Assembly (NCBI RefSeq): GCF_003353175.1
Contig: NZ_QHKS01000048.1
Location: 1 to 35,453 of the forward strand
Length of the DNA: 35,453 bases
Source: Paraburkholderia lacunae
GTDB taxonomy: Bacteria > Pseudomonadota > Gammaproteobacteria > Burkholderiales > Burkholderiaceae
Direction of reading: 5' to 3'
Part shown: piece by piece, positions 14,985 through 23,895 of the stretch
Layout of the letters: the number at the start of each line of letters is the position of its first letter
Numbering within the stretch: the first letter of the stretch is position 1
Position numbers and translations under genes: made by a program
The notes under the pieces: model-generated
What the model was told of the DNA's origin: nothing
The model's database searches: none
The model's input: only the letters and a program-made list of their open reading frames with translations

Positions 14985-16022
14985 TTACTTCGCGGCCCAA
15001 GCCGTAAAGCGCTGCTCCAGTGCGTCGCCGTGGTCCGTCCAGAACTCGACACTGTTGGGAATGGCGGTTTTGCCATTCTTCGCTGAATTGGGAAGCGCTG
15101 CCTGTGTTGCCGCATCGAGCATTTTCAGCGCTGCCTTGTTGGTCGGACCATACGGAATCTTCTGCGCGAACGCGACTTGTGCCTCGGGCTTGAGCACATA
15201 CGAGATGTATTTTTCGGCCGCTTCCTTGTTCTTCGAGCCCTTCGGAATGACGAAGAAATCGAGTTCGTAAATACTCTGATCCCACGCAACACCGAGATTC
15301 TTGTTTCCTTCACGCATTGCCGCGTCGATGCGACCGTTATATGCGGTCGACATCGCGACGTCACCCGCAATCAGGAATTGTGGCGGCTGCGCGCCAGCCT
15401 CCCACCACTGGATGTAGGGCTTGAGTTCGTCCATCTTCTTGAACGCGCGTTCGACACCCGCGGACGTGCCGAGCACGGTGTAGACGTCCTTCGGCGCCAC
15501 CCCGTCAGCCATCAGCGCGAACTCCAGGTTATAACGAGCCTCCTTCTTCAATCCCCGCTTTCCCGGAAATTTCCTGACGTCCCAGAAATCCTTCCAGCCT
15601 TGCGGCGCGCCCTTGGTCAGCGTGGGGTTGTATGCGAGCACGGTCGACCACACGAACGTGCCGGCTGCGCAAGGCGTGGCAGCTCCGGCCATCAGGTCGC
15701 TCTTGTTGGCGATCTTGGACCAGTCGAGTTTCTCGAAGAGACCATCCTGGCATCCGCGACCCACATCCGCCGCTTCCACCTCCAAGACATCCCAGGTGAC
15801 ATTTCTGGCTTCGACCATCGCTTTGACCTTGGCCATGTCACCCGTGTACTGGATGGCATTCGTCGCTATGCCGCTTTCCTTCGCGAACGGGTCCACCCAC
15901 GCCGCCTTTTGGGCATTACCGGCCGCGCCACCATAGTTGACGGTCGTGAGACCATCGGCGAAAGCTGCCACCGACAGGGACGCGAGCAACGCGGCGCAAA
16001 TCATTTTCGAATTCGATTTCAT
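14985..16022 (-). CDS. Extracellular solute-binding protein, PotD-type
   Basis: This 345-residue protein has a signal peptide at residues 1-22 (MKSNSKMICAALLASLSVAAFA, cut before DGLTTVNYGG). The rest is a PotD/family-1 binding protein with WDVLEVEAADVGRGCQDGLF, CAAGTFVWSTVLAYNP and WWEAGAQPPQFLIAGDVAMSTAYNGRI. The last segment is the usual ligand-side region of putrescine/spermidine-type proteins, rich in aromatic residues suited to bind a cationic or onium group. The start at 16022 has GGAGGAG. It lies 34 bases after the ATPase gene. Placement next to dddD suggests DMSP as ligand. Confidence 0.92.
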   Translation of the reverse strand: MKSNSKMICAALLASLSVAAFADGLTTVNYGGAAGNAQKAAWVDPFAKESGIATNAIQYTGDMAKVKAMVEARNVTWDVLEVEAADVGRGCQDGLFEKLDWSKIANKSDLMAGAATPCAAGTFVWSTVLAYNPTLTKGAPQGWKDFWDVRKFPGKRGLKKEARYNLEFALMADGVAPKDVYTVLGTSAGVERAFKKMDELKPYIQWWEAGAQPPQFLIAGDVAMSTAYNGRIDAAMREGNKNLGVAWDQSIYELDFFVIPKGSKNKEAAEKYISYVLKPEAQVAFAQKIPYGPTNKAALKMLDAATQAALPNSAKNGKTAIPNSVEFWTDHGDALEQRFTAWAAK

Positions 16023-16056
16023 TGTCTCCTCCTACTGAGTGATAAAAATTAGACAG

Positions 16057-17151
16057 TCAGCTCAAGATCTTCAGGTGGTCCTCACGGAACGACAGCGCAA
16101 TCTTGTTTCCCTGACGAACATGCGACCGCCAATCGTGTTCGAGGGGAACCTTGACGAAACACTCGGCTAGCCCCGGGCCACGGCAACGCAGTCGGACGTG
16201 GTCGCCGAAATAAATTGCGTCGAGCGTTTCGGTGTCGATGACATTGCCCTCGTTGGCCGCGAACGTCGATTCGACAGAGAGCCGTTCCGGTCGGATAACC
16301 GCCGTCGCCTGGTTGCCGACGTCAACGGACGCCACATTCAGTGCGCGCACCGTCGTCCCGTCTGCGAGCCGAAGCTGGCAACGGTCGCCATTCCTTGCAA
16401 CGACCGTGCCGCTCATCCGATTGTTGTCGCCGATGAAATTCGCGACGAAGAGATTCGTCGGTGATTCGTACAAGCGATCCACGGTATCGAGCTGCTGAAT
16501 CACGCCCTGGTCGAACACGGCAACACGATCGGACATCGTGAGTGCTTCACTCTGGTCATGCGTGACGTAGACGAAAGTCAGCCCGAGCTCTTCGTGAAGC
16601 GCCTTCAGCTCGAGCTGCATGTGTTCGCGCAATTGTTTGTCGAGCGCGCCGAGGGGTTCGTCCATCAGCACGAGCCGAGGGTTGAATACGAGTGCTCGTG
16701 CCAGCGCAACGCGCTGCTGCTGACCGCCGGACAGCTGGCTGGGCATCCGTTTGCTCAGCTTATCCATGCCGACCATGTCGAGCGCTCGCTTGACCCTTGC
16801 CTCTCGTTCAGCGGGCGGCATTTTCCGAACCTTGAGCGGGTATTCCAGATTCTGCGCGACCGTAAGATGAGGAAAGAGCGCGTAGTTCTGGAACACCATC
16901 CCGATATTGCGTTTATGTGGCGGGATCCGATTCAGCAACTGGCCATCGAGCCAGATCTCGCCATCGGTTGGATACTCGAATCCTGCGAGCATCATCAGAC
17001 AGGTCGTCTTTCCTGAGCCGGATGGGCCGAGTAAAGTCAGGAATTCGCCCTTTTGGATTTCAAGGTTGAGATCCTTGACGACTAGCGTCTCGCCGTCGTA
17101 AGTTTTTTTGACGTGACGAAAGCTCACAAGAGCCTGGGTCGGATCGTGCAT
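16057..17151 (-). CDS. ABC transporter ATP-binding protein, PotA-type
   Basis: This is a 364-residue ATPase with the import-type ABC domain and a C-terminal TOBE-like regulatory domain. Seen are Walker A LLGPSGSGKTT, Q-loop NIGMVFQNYALFPHLTV, signature LSGGQQQRVALARAL, Walker B LVLMDEPLGALD and VYVTHDQSEALT. The C-terminal part (FIGDNNRMSGTV onwards, AVIRPERLSVE) is the TOBE region. The start MHDPTQAL at 17151 has GGAGA before it; the frame is open 42 codons more upstream without similarity. It stands 179 bases downstream of dddD on the same strand and leads the transporter genes, giving the order ATPase, binding protein, PotB, PotC. Confidence 0.92.
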   Translation of the reverse strand: MHDPTQALVSFRHVKKTYDGETLVVKDLNLEIQKGEFLTLLGPSGSGKTTCLMMLAGFEYPTDGEIWLDGQLLNRIPPHKRNIGMVFQNYALFPHLTVAQNLEYPLKVRKMPPAEREARVKRALDMVGMDKLSKRMPSQLSGGQQQRVALARALVFNPRLVLMDEPLGALDKQLREHMQLELKALHEELGLTFVYVTHDQSEALTMSDRVAVFDQGVIQQLDTVDRLYESPTNLFVANFIGDNNRMSGTVVARNGDRCQLRLADGTTVRALNVASVDVGNQATAVIRPERLSVESTFAANEGNVIDTETLDAIYFGDHVRLRCRGPGLAECFVKVPLEHDWRSHVRQGNKIALSFREDHLKILS

Positions 17152-17330
17152 GGCTGTCTCCAATGTAAGAATATTCACATCCCGCCGTAGCCTTGCGCAC
17201 GTCGGCTGTGTGTCGCGTTGATTCATCCGGCGAACCACCGGCGCGACTGTCTCGTCGCCGCGACGTTCGCTTTGCACCGCGCTTCATGCGGGAATGCTCG
17301 ACTCGTCGCGCGACTCGACAAGACACGCAA

Positions 17331-19829
17331 CTAGCTGGGCAAATACTCTTCGGACCAGCTATCTCCGATCGCATGTCGGGCAATCAGTATCTCGATCTCG
17401 GCATCGCTGTATCCGAACTCGCGCAGGACGGTGTACGTCGATGCGCCGAATTTTTCAGCTGGTGCCAAGGCGCGAATCCGGGCATGGCGCGGACGAATCG
17501 CGAAGGGATCGAGCTGCGTGACACATCGACCGCTAGGATGATTCGCATAGACGCTGAACGAGTAGCTGCCGTTGTCGATACCGGGACGATCGTCGCTAGG
17601 CCGGCTGTTGTGCCGACGCAGATTGACGATGTTGTCCGGCACCGCCGCCGCGATATTGGCGGCCTGCAACCTGATCTGCCAAGACGCGGCGGACGCGGTA
17701 CCAAGCGCGGACGCGAGGAATGCAGCCGGATCCTTGGCTGCCGCAATTCCGGCCAGACCTTCTACTCGATCCAATTCGTTCAACTCACTTTCGTTGGTGT
17801 CCACATAGATCCAGTCGTCCGCGGCCCGGACGAATCGAGACATCGCGCCGTAGCCGCTCACCTCGCGACCAGACGGCTCGTCGAATGGTGGGCGATTCGC
17901 ATAGTCATACGCGAACGGAATCTGCACCAGATTGCCGAGTGCCGACAAGGAGGTTCTCGCGCGCCCGACCTCGCCTGTTTTCGCCTTGCGGTAAAGCGCG
18001 GCAGCCACACCTAGCGCAGCCGCGAATCCGCACATGACATCGATCGTTCCGACATGCGCATGCTCCTCCGGCGTCTCCATGCCGCCGCCGAATCGCACCA
18101 TGATTCCGGTGCACGCCTGGATCAGATCGTCGTAGCCAAGGTAGTCGGTCCGCGGCCCGCGTCGAGGACCGCCGAAGCAGTCGAGCTGGCAGAAGATCAC
18201 GCCGGGATTGATGGAACGGAGGCTCGCCTCGTCCAGCCCCAGCGGCTCAAGCTGACGATCCGGGGCATTCATGACGATCACGTCGACAGACCGGGCGAGT
18301 CGAGCGAACACCTCGCGTCCATCCGGATGGTTCAGATCGACGAGCACGCTCCGCTTCCCACGCGCCGACGACATCCCGAAGACCACGGTATTCCACGGAT
18401 CATAATTCGGCACGACGGGGTCGAGTTTGATGACATCGGCCCCAAACCGGCCGAGAAACGACGCCGAATGGGGTCCGGCAATCACGTTCGTCAGGTCGAG
18501 CACACGCACCCCGTCGAGCCACCCCTGTGTTGGCGCCCCCGACGGAGCCGGCAGTTCAGTACGCTCCTGCTCATCCAGAATGGCTAACGCATCCCGGAAG
18601 GTCACCGGATGGCGGGACGCCGGCGAGAGCATGGATTCGGCACAGTCTTCAAGCCACGCGACCGGCCCGGGCTGTTTCATCACACCATATTCGAGATCGT
18701 CGACATTCACGACCAGGCCGGCAGTATTCGCGTGGTCGTCATGCAGCCACTCCCGCGTGGTCCGGTGTGCCGCTCCAGGGAAACCTCCTTCACCGAAAAT
18801 CTTTTCCCACTCGGCTGCTGTTTTCGTACGAAAAACTTCCTTCATACGCGCGGAAATGCGCTTCGCCCACTCTTCAGGTAACGGATAAACCCCTAGCGAC
18901 GCGTTCCCTTCCCATTCGCGAATCGGCAGGTACGGATCATCGACCCGTGGCAAACCGGCCTCCAGCATTTCCTCGTACAGTCCCATCGCCTGCAGACAGC
19001 GGCGTGCGTGCGAGCGATGTGACGGGCATACCGTATAAAACTTGCGGCCGTCGGCACACTCGTAGGTCCGGTAGAACGGATCCAGATATTCCTGCAGCGC
19101 TTCGTACGACAGATCCATCGGTAGATTGGTGGAGCGCCGCCGCTCGATTTCCTTTTCGCGCAGGGTCTTGTATCGCTCGGGGTAGTTCTCGATATGGATC
19201 GAGTTGTAGGAGAGCCCCTCCATCACAGCCGACGCCAGCGGGACCTCGATTTCATCTCCCATGCCGGTGCGCTGCCGTGCCTGCAACGCAAGCGCAACAG
19301 CCGAGACGGCCAGCATGGTGCCGTAGGCAGACGCGAGCGGCAACGGCGAGAAACTCGGGTTGATGCCCATCAGCACGCGGTTCTGCCCCATGTCCGTAAA
19401 AACGCCCGAAGCCGCCGCGATGATCGGCTCGAACGCGCGCCATTCGCGACGTAACTGGTCGTTGCTGGCAAAGCCGGGCATCGAGAGCGTGATTAGCTCC
19501 GGGCGTGCTTCACGCAACTTCGCGAAATCAAGACCCAGCCGCGCCATCACGCCCGGCCGGAAGTTCTCGATGACAACATCCGCGCGGCGGATCAGATCTT
19601 TGGCTTCTTCCAGGCCTTTGTCGGTCTTCAGATCGATCTGCAGGCAATGCTTGCCGCGGTTGAGCACCGCATTGGCCGGGCTATCCCAAAGCGGCCCGGC
19701 TGGAGGATCGATGTGAATGACGGTCGCACCAAGATCCGCGAGGATCATCGCGACGGCTGGCCCCGCAATGTACTGGCCGAAATCGATGACTTTCACACCG
19801 CTGAACGGCAATTGATTGCTCTTTCCCAT
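17331..19829 (-). CDS. dddD: DddD: DMSP CoA-transferase/lyase, two-domain class III
   Basis: This 832-residue protein is two CaiB/BaiF (class III CoA-transferase) domains in tandem, about 8-425 and 437-832, the rare architecture and length of DddD. Each domain opens with the family motif (VIDFGQYIAGPAVAMILADLGA; VLDLTNVIAGPHSASFLGRFGA). The second domain keeps the catalytic aspartate, Asp597 in HVGTIDVMCG, matching Asp602 reported as essential in Marinomonas DddD; the first domain has no equivalent. DddD loads CoA on dimethylsulfoniopropionate and releases dimethyl sulfide and 3-hydroxypropionyl-CoA in the cytoplasm. DddD homologues are known from Burkholderia ambifaria. The LysR gene upstream and the importer genes downstream fit this role. 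A different two-domain CoA-transferase for another betaine-like acid is the alternative. Confidence 0.87.
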   Translation of the reverse strand: MGKSNQLPFSGVKVIDFGQYIAGPAVAMILADLGATVIHIDPPAGPLWDSPANAVLNRGKHCLQIDLKTDKGLEEAKDLIRRADVVIENFRPGVMARLGLDFAKLREARPELITLSMPGFASNDQLRREWRAFEPIIAAASGVFTDMGQNRVLMGINPSFSPLPLASAYGTMLAVSAVALALQARQRTGMGDEIEVPLASAVMEGLSYNSIHIENYPERYKTLREKEIERRRSTNLPMDLSYEALQEYLDPFYRTYECADGRKFYTVCPSHRSHARRCLQAMGLYEEMLEAGLPRVDDPYLPIREWEGNASLGVYPLPEEWAKRISARMKEVFRTKTAAEWEKIFGEGGFPGAAHRTTREWLHDDHANTAGLVVNVDDLEYGVMKQPGPVAWLEDCAESMLSPASRHPVTFRDALAILDEQERTELPAPSGAPTQGWLDGVRVLDLTNVIAGPHSASFLGRFGADVIKLDPVVPNYDPWNTVVFGMSSARGKRSVLVDLNHPDGREVFARLARSVDVIVMNAPDRQLEPLGLDEASLRSINPGVIFCQLDCFGGPRRGPRTDYLGYDDLIQACTGIMVRFGGGMETPEEHAHVGTIDVMCGFAAALGVAAALYRKAKTGEVGRARTSLSALGNLVQIPFAYDYANRPPFDEPSGREVSGYGAMSRFVRAADDWIYVDTNESELNELDRVEGLAGIAAAKDPAAFLASALGTASAASWQIRLQAANIAAAVPDNIVNLRRHNSRPSDDRPGIDNGSYSFSVYANHPSGRCVTQLDPFAIRPRHARIRALAPAEKFGASTYTVLREFGYSDAEIEILIARHAIGDSWSEEYLPS

Positions 19830-19990
19830 AATCCGCCGAGTCGCCTCCAGACTGGCCGCATCGCGCGACCGTCGATCATCATGTTGTGGACAATCCCCGT
19901 CACCGCCGGCCGTCCGCGTCGAGTCGCGGGTGGATGACTGTCAAACGGGATGGAAGCAACTTTCGGTGAGAAGCCGTGGCGGGTAAAGCA

Positions 19991-20024
19991 ATAAAAAAAA
20001 CGAGGATGGGTATGTTTTTTTTAT
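19991..20024. promoter_or_regulatory. A/T-only inverted repeat between lysR and dddD
   Basis: ATAAAAAAAA (19991-20000) and TTTTTTTTAT (20015-20024) are perfect 10-bp inverted repeats 14 bases apart, in the 264-base gap between dddD and the LysR gene. The repeats contain no G or C in GC-rich DNA. It could be the LysR-type binding site or a bent promoter-upstream segment for dddD; it does not look like a terminator because the arms lack G-C pairs. Confidence 0.4.
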
Positions 20025-20093
20025 GACTCGAGCAGATGATGGGTAGGTCGGAGATCGCGTCCCGGCGACCCGGCTCGCATACCACGTACAAGA

Positions 20094-20999
20094 TCAGAAT
20101 CTCGCGTGTGCCCCCTGAACCTGTGCACTGAGCCATTCGACGAACGCAGCCGCATGAGGATTGACGATGTTGTGCGGGGAATAGACGAGGTAGAACGCCT
20201 CACTGGTCGGAAGGCGTGGTTTCAGTGGCGCGATCAACTGGCCGGAGATCAGCATGTGCTCGACGAGGGACGACCTTGCAAGCGCAACGCCCTGACCGAG
20301 TTCAGCCGCCTTCAGGGCCGAAATCAGCGTGTCGAATTGCATCCCCTTCGACGAATCGACCTTCGATGCCCCCGCTTTTTTGAGCCAGTATCCCCAACCT
20401 TCCTCGTAGCCGAGCACGTGGAGAAGTTCGAAATGCGCGAGGTCCTTCGGCACCGATAGCGGGGCTTTGGGAGACAGCAATCCGGGAGCACAGACCGGCA
20501 GCAGCGTGTCCCAGGTCAGTCGCTCGGCACGCAGCCCCGTCCATTTCCCGTGCCCGTAGCGGATCTCCAGATCGGCTTCGACATCGGTGACGCTGCTATC
20601 GCCTCCCCAGATATTGCTCGTAATGCGTAGATTGACGTTCGGATTCCGCTTGCGAAAGTCCGGTATGCGCCATGCGAGCCAATGCGTGAAAAACACCAGA
20701 CTCACTCGCACCGTCAGTACCTTCAGATGCCCTTGCCCGAAAATCTCGTCGGTGGCGGCAGCAAGCCGCTCAATCGCTTCATGCACGACTGGCAGGTAGG
20801 CGAGTCCGGCCTCGGTCAACTCGATGCCCCGCCGCAGGCGCTTGAACAACGCCGTACCGAGCTGAGCTTCAAGTCCTTTCACCTGCTGGCTGATCGCGGC
20901 CTGGGTCAGATTCAACTCGGTCGCCGCGTGCGTGAAACTCAGGTGCCGGGCTGACGATTCGAATGCACGTAGCCAATTGAGCGGTGGAAGTCGTTTCAT
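20094..20999 (-). CDS. LysR family regulator, likely DddR-like
   Basis: This 301-residue LysR-type regulator is of the GcvA-like branch. The N-terminal helix-turn-helix is clear (LNWLRAFESSARHLSFTHAA, then TELNLTQAAISQQVKGLEAQ), followed by the effector-binding domain (ADLEIRYGHGKWTGLRAERL, then LISALKAAELGQGVALARSS). The start MKRLPPLNW at 20999 is the family start; an ATG eleven codons upstream is less likely. It is on the same strand and directly upstream of dddD, with a 94-base 3' spacer before the A/T repeat. DMSP loci in Marinomonas are controlled by a LysR protein (DddR), so this gene is the likely activator of dddD and the importer. Function assignment is inference from position. Confidence 0.9.
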   Translation of the reverse strand: MKRLPPLNWLRAFESSARHLSFTHAATELNLTQAAISQQVKGLEAQLGTALFKRLRRGIELTEAGLAYLPVVHEAIERLAAATDEIFGQGHLKVLTVRVSLVFFTHWLAWRIPDFRKRNPNVNLRITSNIWGGDSSVTDVEADLEIRYGHGKWTGLRAERLTWDTLLPVCAPGLLSPKAPLSVPKDLAHFELLHVLGYEEGWGYWLKKAGASKVDSSKGMQFDTLISALKAAELGQGVALARSSLVEHMLISGQLIAPLKPRLPTSEAFYLVYSPHNIVNPHAAAFVEWLSAQVQGAHARF

Positions 21000-21092
21000 C
21001 GTGCTAATCGTTGCAACAGATCGGGTGGGCAAACGAGAATACCGGCATTCTGCACCGATGCGATCAGAATCGGTCGCTGGGCGCCGCGGCGA

Positions 21093-21455
21093 ATGTCGAG
21101 AGGCGACGACAAGTTACTCGCCAACGCGACATCATATGAGGGATCGGCAATCCATATCGATCGCGTTCCGTTGGAGCTTGCGCGACGCCGAGAATCGCTC
21201 GCCGGAGTGTCATCAGCACTGACCCTGCTCCCGAACATCCTGATGGCGTGGAACAACGCGCACGTGCAACGCGATATCGATGCTCGCTGTGGACAACCGG
21301 TCGAAGCGGACCGATTGCGGCGAATCACTCCCACTCAAACGGGTGGTATCAACTTGCGCGGCACCTTCAATTTCCCAGTGGCTCTCTATCCGGAGCGGCC
21401 CCTGCCAAATGCCGCGGCCGACAACGCCATCGCATCAACTAGCCACCGAGCCTGA
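21093..21455 (+). pseudogene. C-terminal remnant of a Tn3-family transposase
   Basis: The frame encodes about 120 residues. From residue about 28 it resembles the C-terminal end of Tn3-family DDE transposases: ALTLLPNILMAWNNAHVQ, RLRRITPTQTGGINLRGTF and NFPVALYPERPLPNA match the usual NI-x-x-A-W-N and GINLRG-x-F-x-FP pattern. Full-length transposases have about 950-1000 residues, so nearly all of the gene is missing. It lies immediately after the start of the LysR gene, which marks the edge of the dddD module. It is a dead fragment; no matching terminal inverted repeats were found. Confidence 0.65.
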
Positions 21456-21650
21456 CAAGGTGGCCTTTCGGGCCTGCTTGCACAGCTGGCGATAGTGGAA
21501 TTTCGAGCCGACACTACCTACTGACAATGGTCAGCGACCTCCAAGCGAGGGTTAGACAGAATCGCTTTGATTTATATAGATATTTATTTGGGGGCGCAAG
21601 GCAAGACCTTACTGGGCTTAAAGGCGGCTAACTGGAAAAATGCGTAGAAA

Positions 21651-21863
21651 TCAAGGACACCCCGCGTACGCGATGAGCTGCCGGCGAATCCGGCCGAGCA
21701 TGCCACGCGACGACGCTCCGACCGCCCGGCGGTCGCCCAGATAGCGGGCAACGGCGGTCCGCGCGTCCAGGCCGGCGTACCAGCCGCGCAGTGTGGCGAG
21801 CTCGGCTTCGCCCGGGAAGTCGGGCCCGTTGTCGTCGACGGGAAGGGTCTCGCGCGTTTTCAT
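21651..21863 (-). pseudogene. N-terminal remnant of a DUF3701-type tyrosine recombinase
   Basis: The frame gives 70 residues starting MKTRETLPVDDNGPDF. The stretch GEAELATLRGWYAGLDARTA followed by VARYLGDRRAVGASSRGMLG and RIRRQLIAYA is the DUF3701 domain found at the N-terminus of Burkholderia/Ralstonia tyrosine recombinases. The catalytic domain is absent: the frame stops at 21651, so the gene is truncated. The start is 30 bases from a strong palindrome (21892-21919). It is oriented opposite to the transposase remnant, so at least two elements met here. Confidence 0.65.
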
Positions 21864-22230
21864 GATCAGCAGTTTAGATCAAATTCGACTATGGACCGAT
21901 AATTGCGGTTATCGGTCCAGCATCGATTTGTCGCTCGCCATTTTCTTGCGATCGACCCTGTCAGCTGTGCTCAGCTGAGGCGGTATCGGGTGAAAACGAC
22001 AATGATTGGATGGCGCCCCACGCCGACTGAGGGGTGCCTTCGACCGGGTCGCGTCTGTCGCAAGTCGACCCCGAAGCAGACTGTTATACCGCCGAGTGCC
22101 CAGCGGCAGATGTGCGATGCGGAGCAGCCTTTCAGTCGCGCTTACACCCGCCGCCTAGGAACAGCCAGCGCGGGGAAGTCACTGTCTGCGCAGCAGTATT
22201 GGAAGGTACTGGAATGGTATTGATCTGCGC
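21864..22230. other. Spacer in mobile scar, no recognised gene
   Basis: This 367-base stretch separates the recombinase fragment from the end of the UxaA-type gene. It contains the palindrome at 21892-21919 and otherwise only short open frames without family features. It appears to be leftover DNA from transposon or integrase activity. Confidence 0.6.
21892..21919. repeat. 11-bp perfect palindrome beside the recombinase remnant
   Basis: TGGACCGATAA (21892-21902) and TTATCGGTCCA (21909-21919) are perfect inverted repeats around the 6-base centre TTGCGG. The site is 28 bases upstream of the start of the tyrosine-recombinase remnant. Arms of about 11 bp with a 6-base centre are the usual layout of a tyrosine-recombinase core site, so it may be the old recombination site of that element. 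Confidence 0.5.
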
Positions 22231-23802
22231 TCACATGATCGCGCTAATTTGCCAAGGTACGAATTCGTTTTGTCCGTAACCGTGCTGCTCACTGCGAGAA
22301 CGGGTTCCCGAGGCGACATCTAGCAGCAATTCGAAAAGAACGCGGCCTAGTTGCTCGATCGTCGCTCGTCCTTCCAACACTTCTCCGCAGTTCAGGTCCA
22401 TATCGTCGGACTGCCGTTGCCAAAGTGCGGTGTTCGTCGCAAGTTTGACGGAGGGCGCGGGCGCGCAGCCGTAAGCTGAACCACGTCCCGTCGTGAAGCA
22501 GATCATGTTCGCACCGCCGGCTACCTGGCCCGTAGCCGACACCGGGTCGTAGCCGGGCGTGTCCATAAACACCAAGCCGCGCGCCGTGACCGGCTGAGCA
22601 TATTCGTACACCTCGGTCAGATTGGTAGAGCCGGCTTTCGCAATGCCTCCCAGCGATTTTTCAAGGACGGTCGTCAAGCCACCTGCCTTGTTGCCCGCAG
22701 ACGGATTGTTGTTCATTTGCGCCCCTTGCCGATGCGCATACGCTTCCCACCACCTGATGCGATCAATCAGCTTCCGACCCACCTCGGGCGTTTCGGCGCG
22801 CCGCGTAAGTAAGTGCTCCGCGCCATAGATTTCGGGCGTCTCGGAGAGAATCGCGGTGCCTCCGCGTTGCACGAGCAGATCAACGGCTGCACCAAGCACG
22901 GGATTGGCGGTGATGCCCGAATACCCGTCCGACCCTCCGCATTGCAGACCGATCGTGAGATGACTTGCGCTGACCGCCTCTCGCCTCACGTTGTTCGCTT
23001 CGGGCAACATGTGCTGAACCAGTTCAATACCCTTCGCAATCGTCAATGTCGTGCCACCGCTGTCCTGGATCGTGAACGTTCGCAATCGGTCGTGTTCGCG
23101 GAGTCCCTGTGTCTCAAGTAGTCGCGAAATCTGGTTCGTTTCACAGCCGAGACCTATGATCAGCACGCTTGCGAAGTTTGGATGGCATGCATAGCCGCCG
23201 AGCGTACGCTGCAAAATCGCGAGACCGTCCCCTTCCGAGTCAATTGCGCAACCTGAACTATGTGTTAGCGCGACGACGCCATCGACATTCGGGAACGCGG
23301 CCAGTTCTTCCGGATGGATGTCACGGCGAAAGTGATCAGCAATGGCCCGCGCAACCGTGGCCGAGCAGTTCACCGAGGTGAGGATCCCGATATAGTTCCG
23401 TGTGGCGACTTGCCCGTCTGCGCGGACAATGCCCTGGAATGTTGCGGCCTCATTCGACCGTACAGTCGGGCGCGCGGCCTGACCAAACGCGTAGTCCCGC
23501 GCAAAGTCACCCATCGCAAGGTTGTGGGTGTGTACGTGCTGCCCCGCGCGGATCGGCTGACTTGCAAAGCCGATTACCTGGCCGTAGCGGTGCACCGCCT
23601 CGCCCTGAGCGATGTCACGTGTCGCCGCTTTGTGCCCGGGCGGAATCAGTCCCGAGACAGTCACCGCTTCCTTGTCAATCACCGTCCCGGACACAAGCTG
23701 TTCAAGTGCGATAACGACATCGTCAGCAGGATTGAGCCGTATGACACGAGCCGACATCGACGCGGTAGATGGGGCGGACGTGTCGGCAATATTCAACGAC
23801 AT
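22231..23802 (-). CDS. UxaA/GarD family sugar-acid dehydratase
   Basis: This is a 523-residue altronate/galactarate dehydratase-type protein. The N-terminal SAF domain covers about residues 20-95 (DDVVIALEQLVSGTVI and GEAVHRYGQVIGFA). The large C-terminal domain starts with GIVRADGQVATRNYIGILTS and holds the family Cys motifs HSSGCAID, GLGCETNQ and LQCGGSDGYSGITANP, expected to hold a metal site. Both domains are fused in one chain, as in UxaA and GarD. The enzyme should remove water from an aldonate or aldarate to give a 2-keto-3-deoxy acid. The start at 23802 has AGGAG. It is the last gene of the leftward IclR-linked operon, 93 bases after the EthD-like gene. Which sugar acid it uses is unknown. 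Confidence 0.9.
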   Translation of the reverse strand: MSLNIADTSAPSTASMSARVIRLNPADDVVIALEQLVSGTVIDKEAVTVSGLIPPGHKAATRDIAQGEAVHRYGQVIGFASQPIRAGQHVHTHNLAMGDFARDYAFGQAARPTVRSNEAATFQGIVRADGQVATRNYIGILTSVNCSATVARAIADHFRRDIHPEELAAFPNVDGVVALTHSSGCAIDSEGDGLAILQRTLGGYACHPNFASVLIIGLGCETNQISRLLETQGLREHDRLRTFTIQDSGGTTLTIAKGIELVQHMLPEANNVRREAVSASHLTIGLQCGGSDGYSGITANPVLGAAVDLLVQRGGTAILSETPEIYGAEHLLTRRAETPEVGRKLIDRIRWWEAYAHRQGAQMNNNPSAGNKAGGLTTVLEKSLGGIAKAGSTNLTEVYEYAQPVTARGLVFMDTPGYDPVSATGQVAGGANMICFTTGRGSAYGCAPAPSVKLATNTALWQRQSDDMDLNCGEVLEGRATIEQLGRVLFELLLDVASGTRSRSEQHGYGQNEFVPWQISAIM

Positions 23803-23895
23803 GGCATAACTCCTACGTTTTTCAGGGTAAAGGCCGGTCGCGCCCATCCGTGTGGGAGTCGCGCGAAGGGCCGTGCAGCGGTGCTCAGACGACCT

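Noticed and set aside
21590..21623. GGGGGCGC stretch after an AT-rich segment, resembling a Tn3-type terminal repeat
   Set aside because: No second copy in inverted orientation was found near, and orientation does not fit the adjacent transposase tail, so it is not called.
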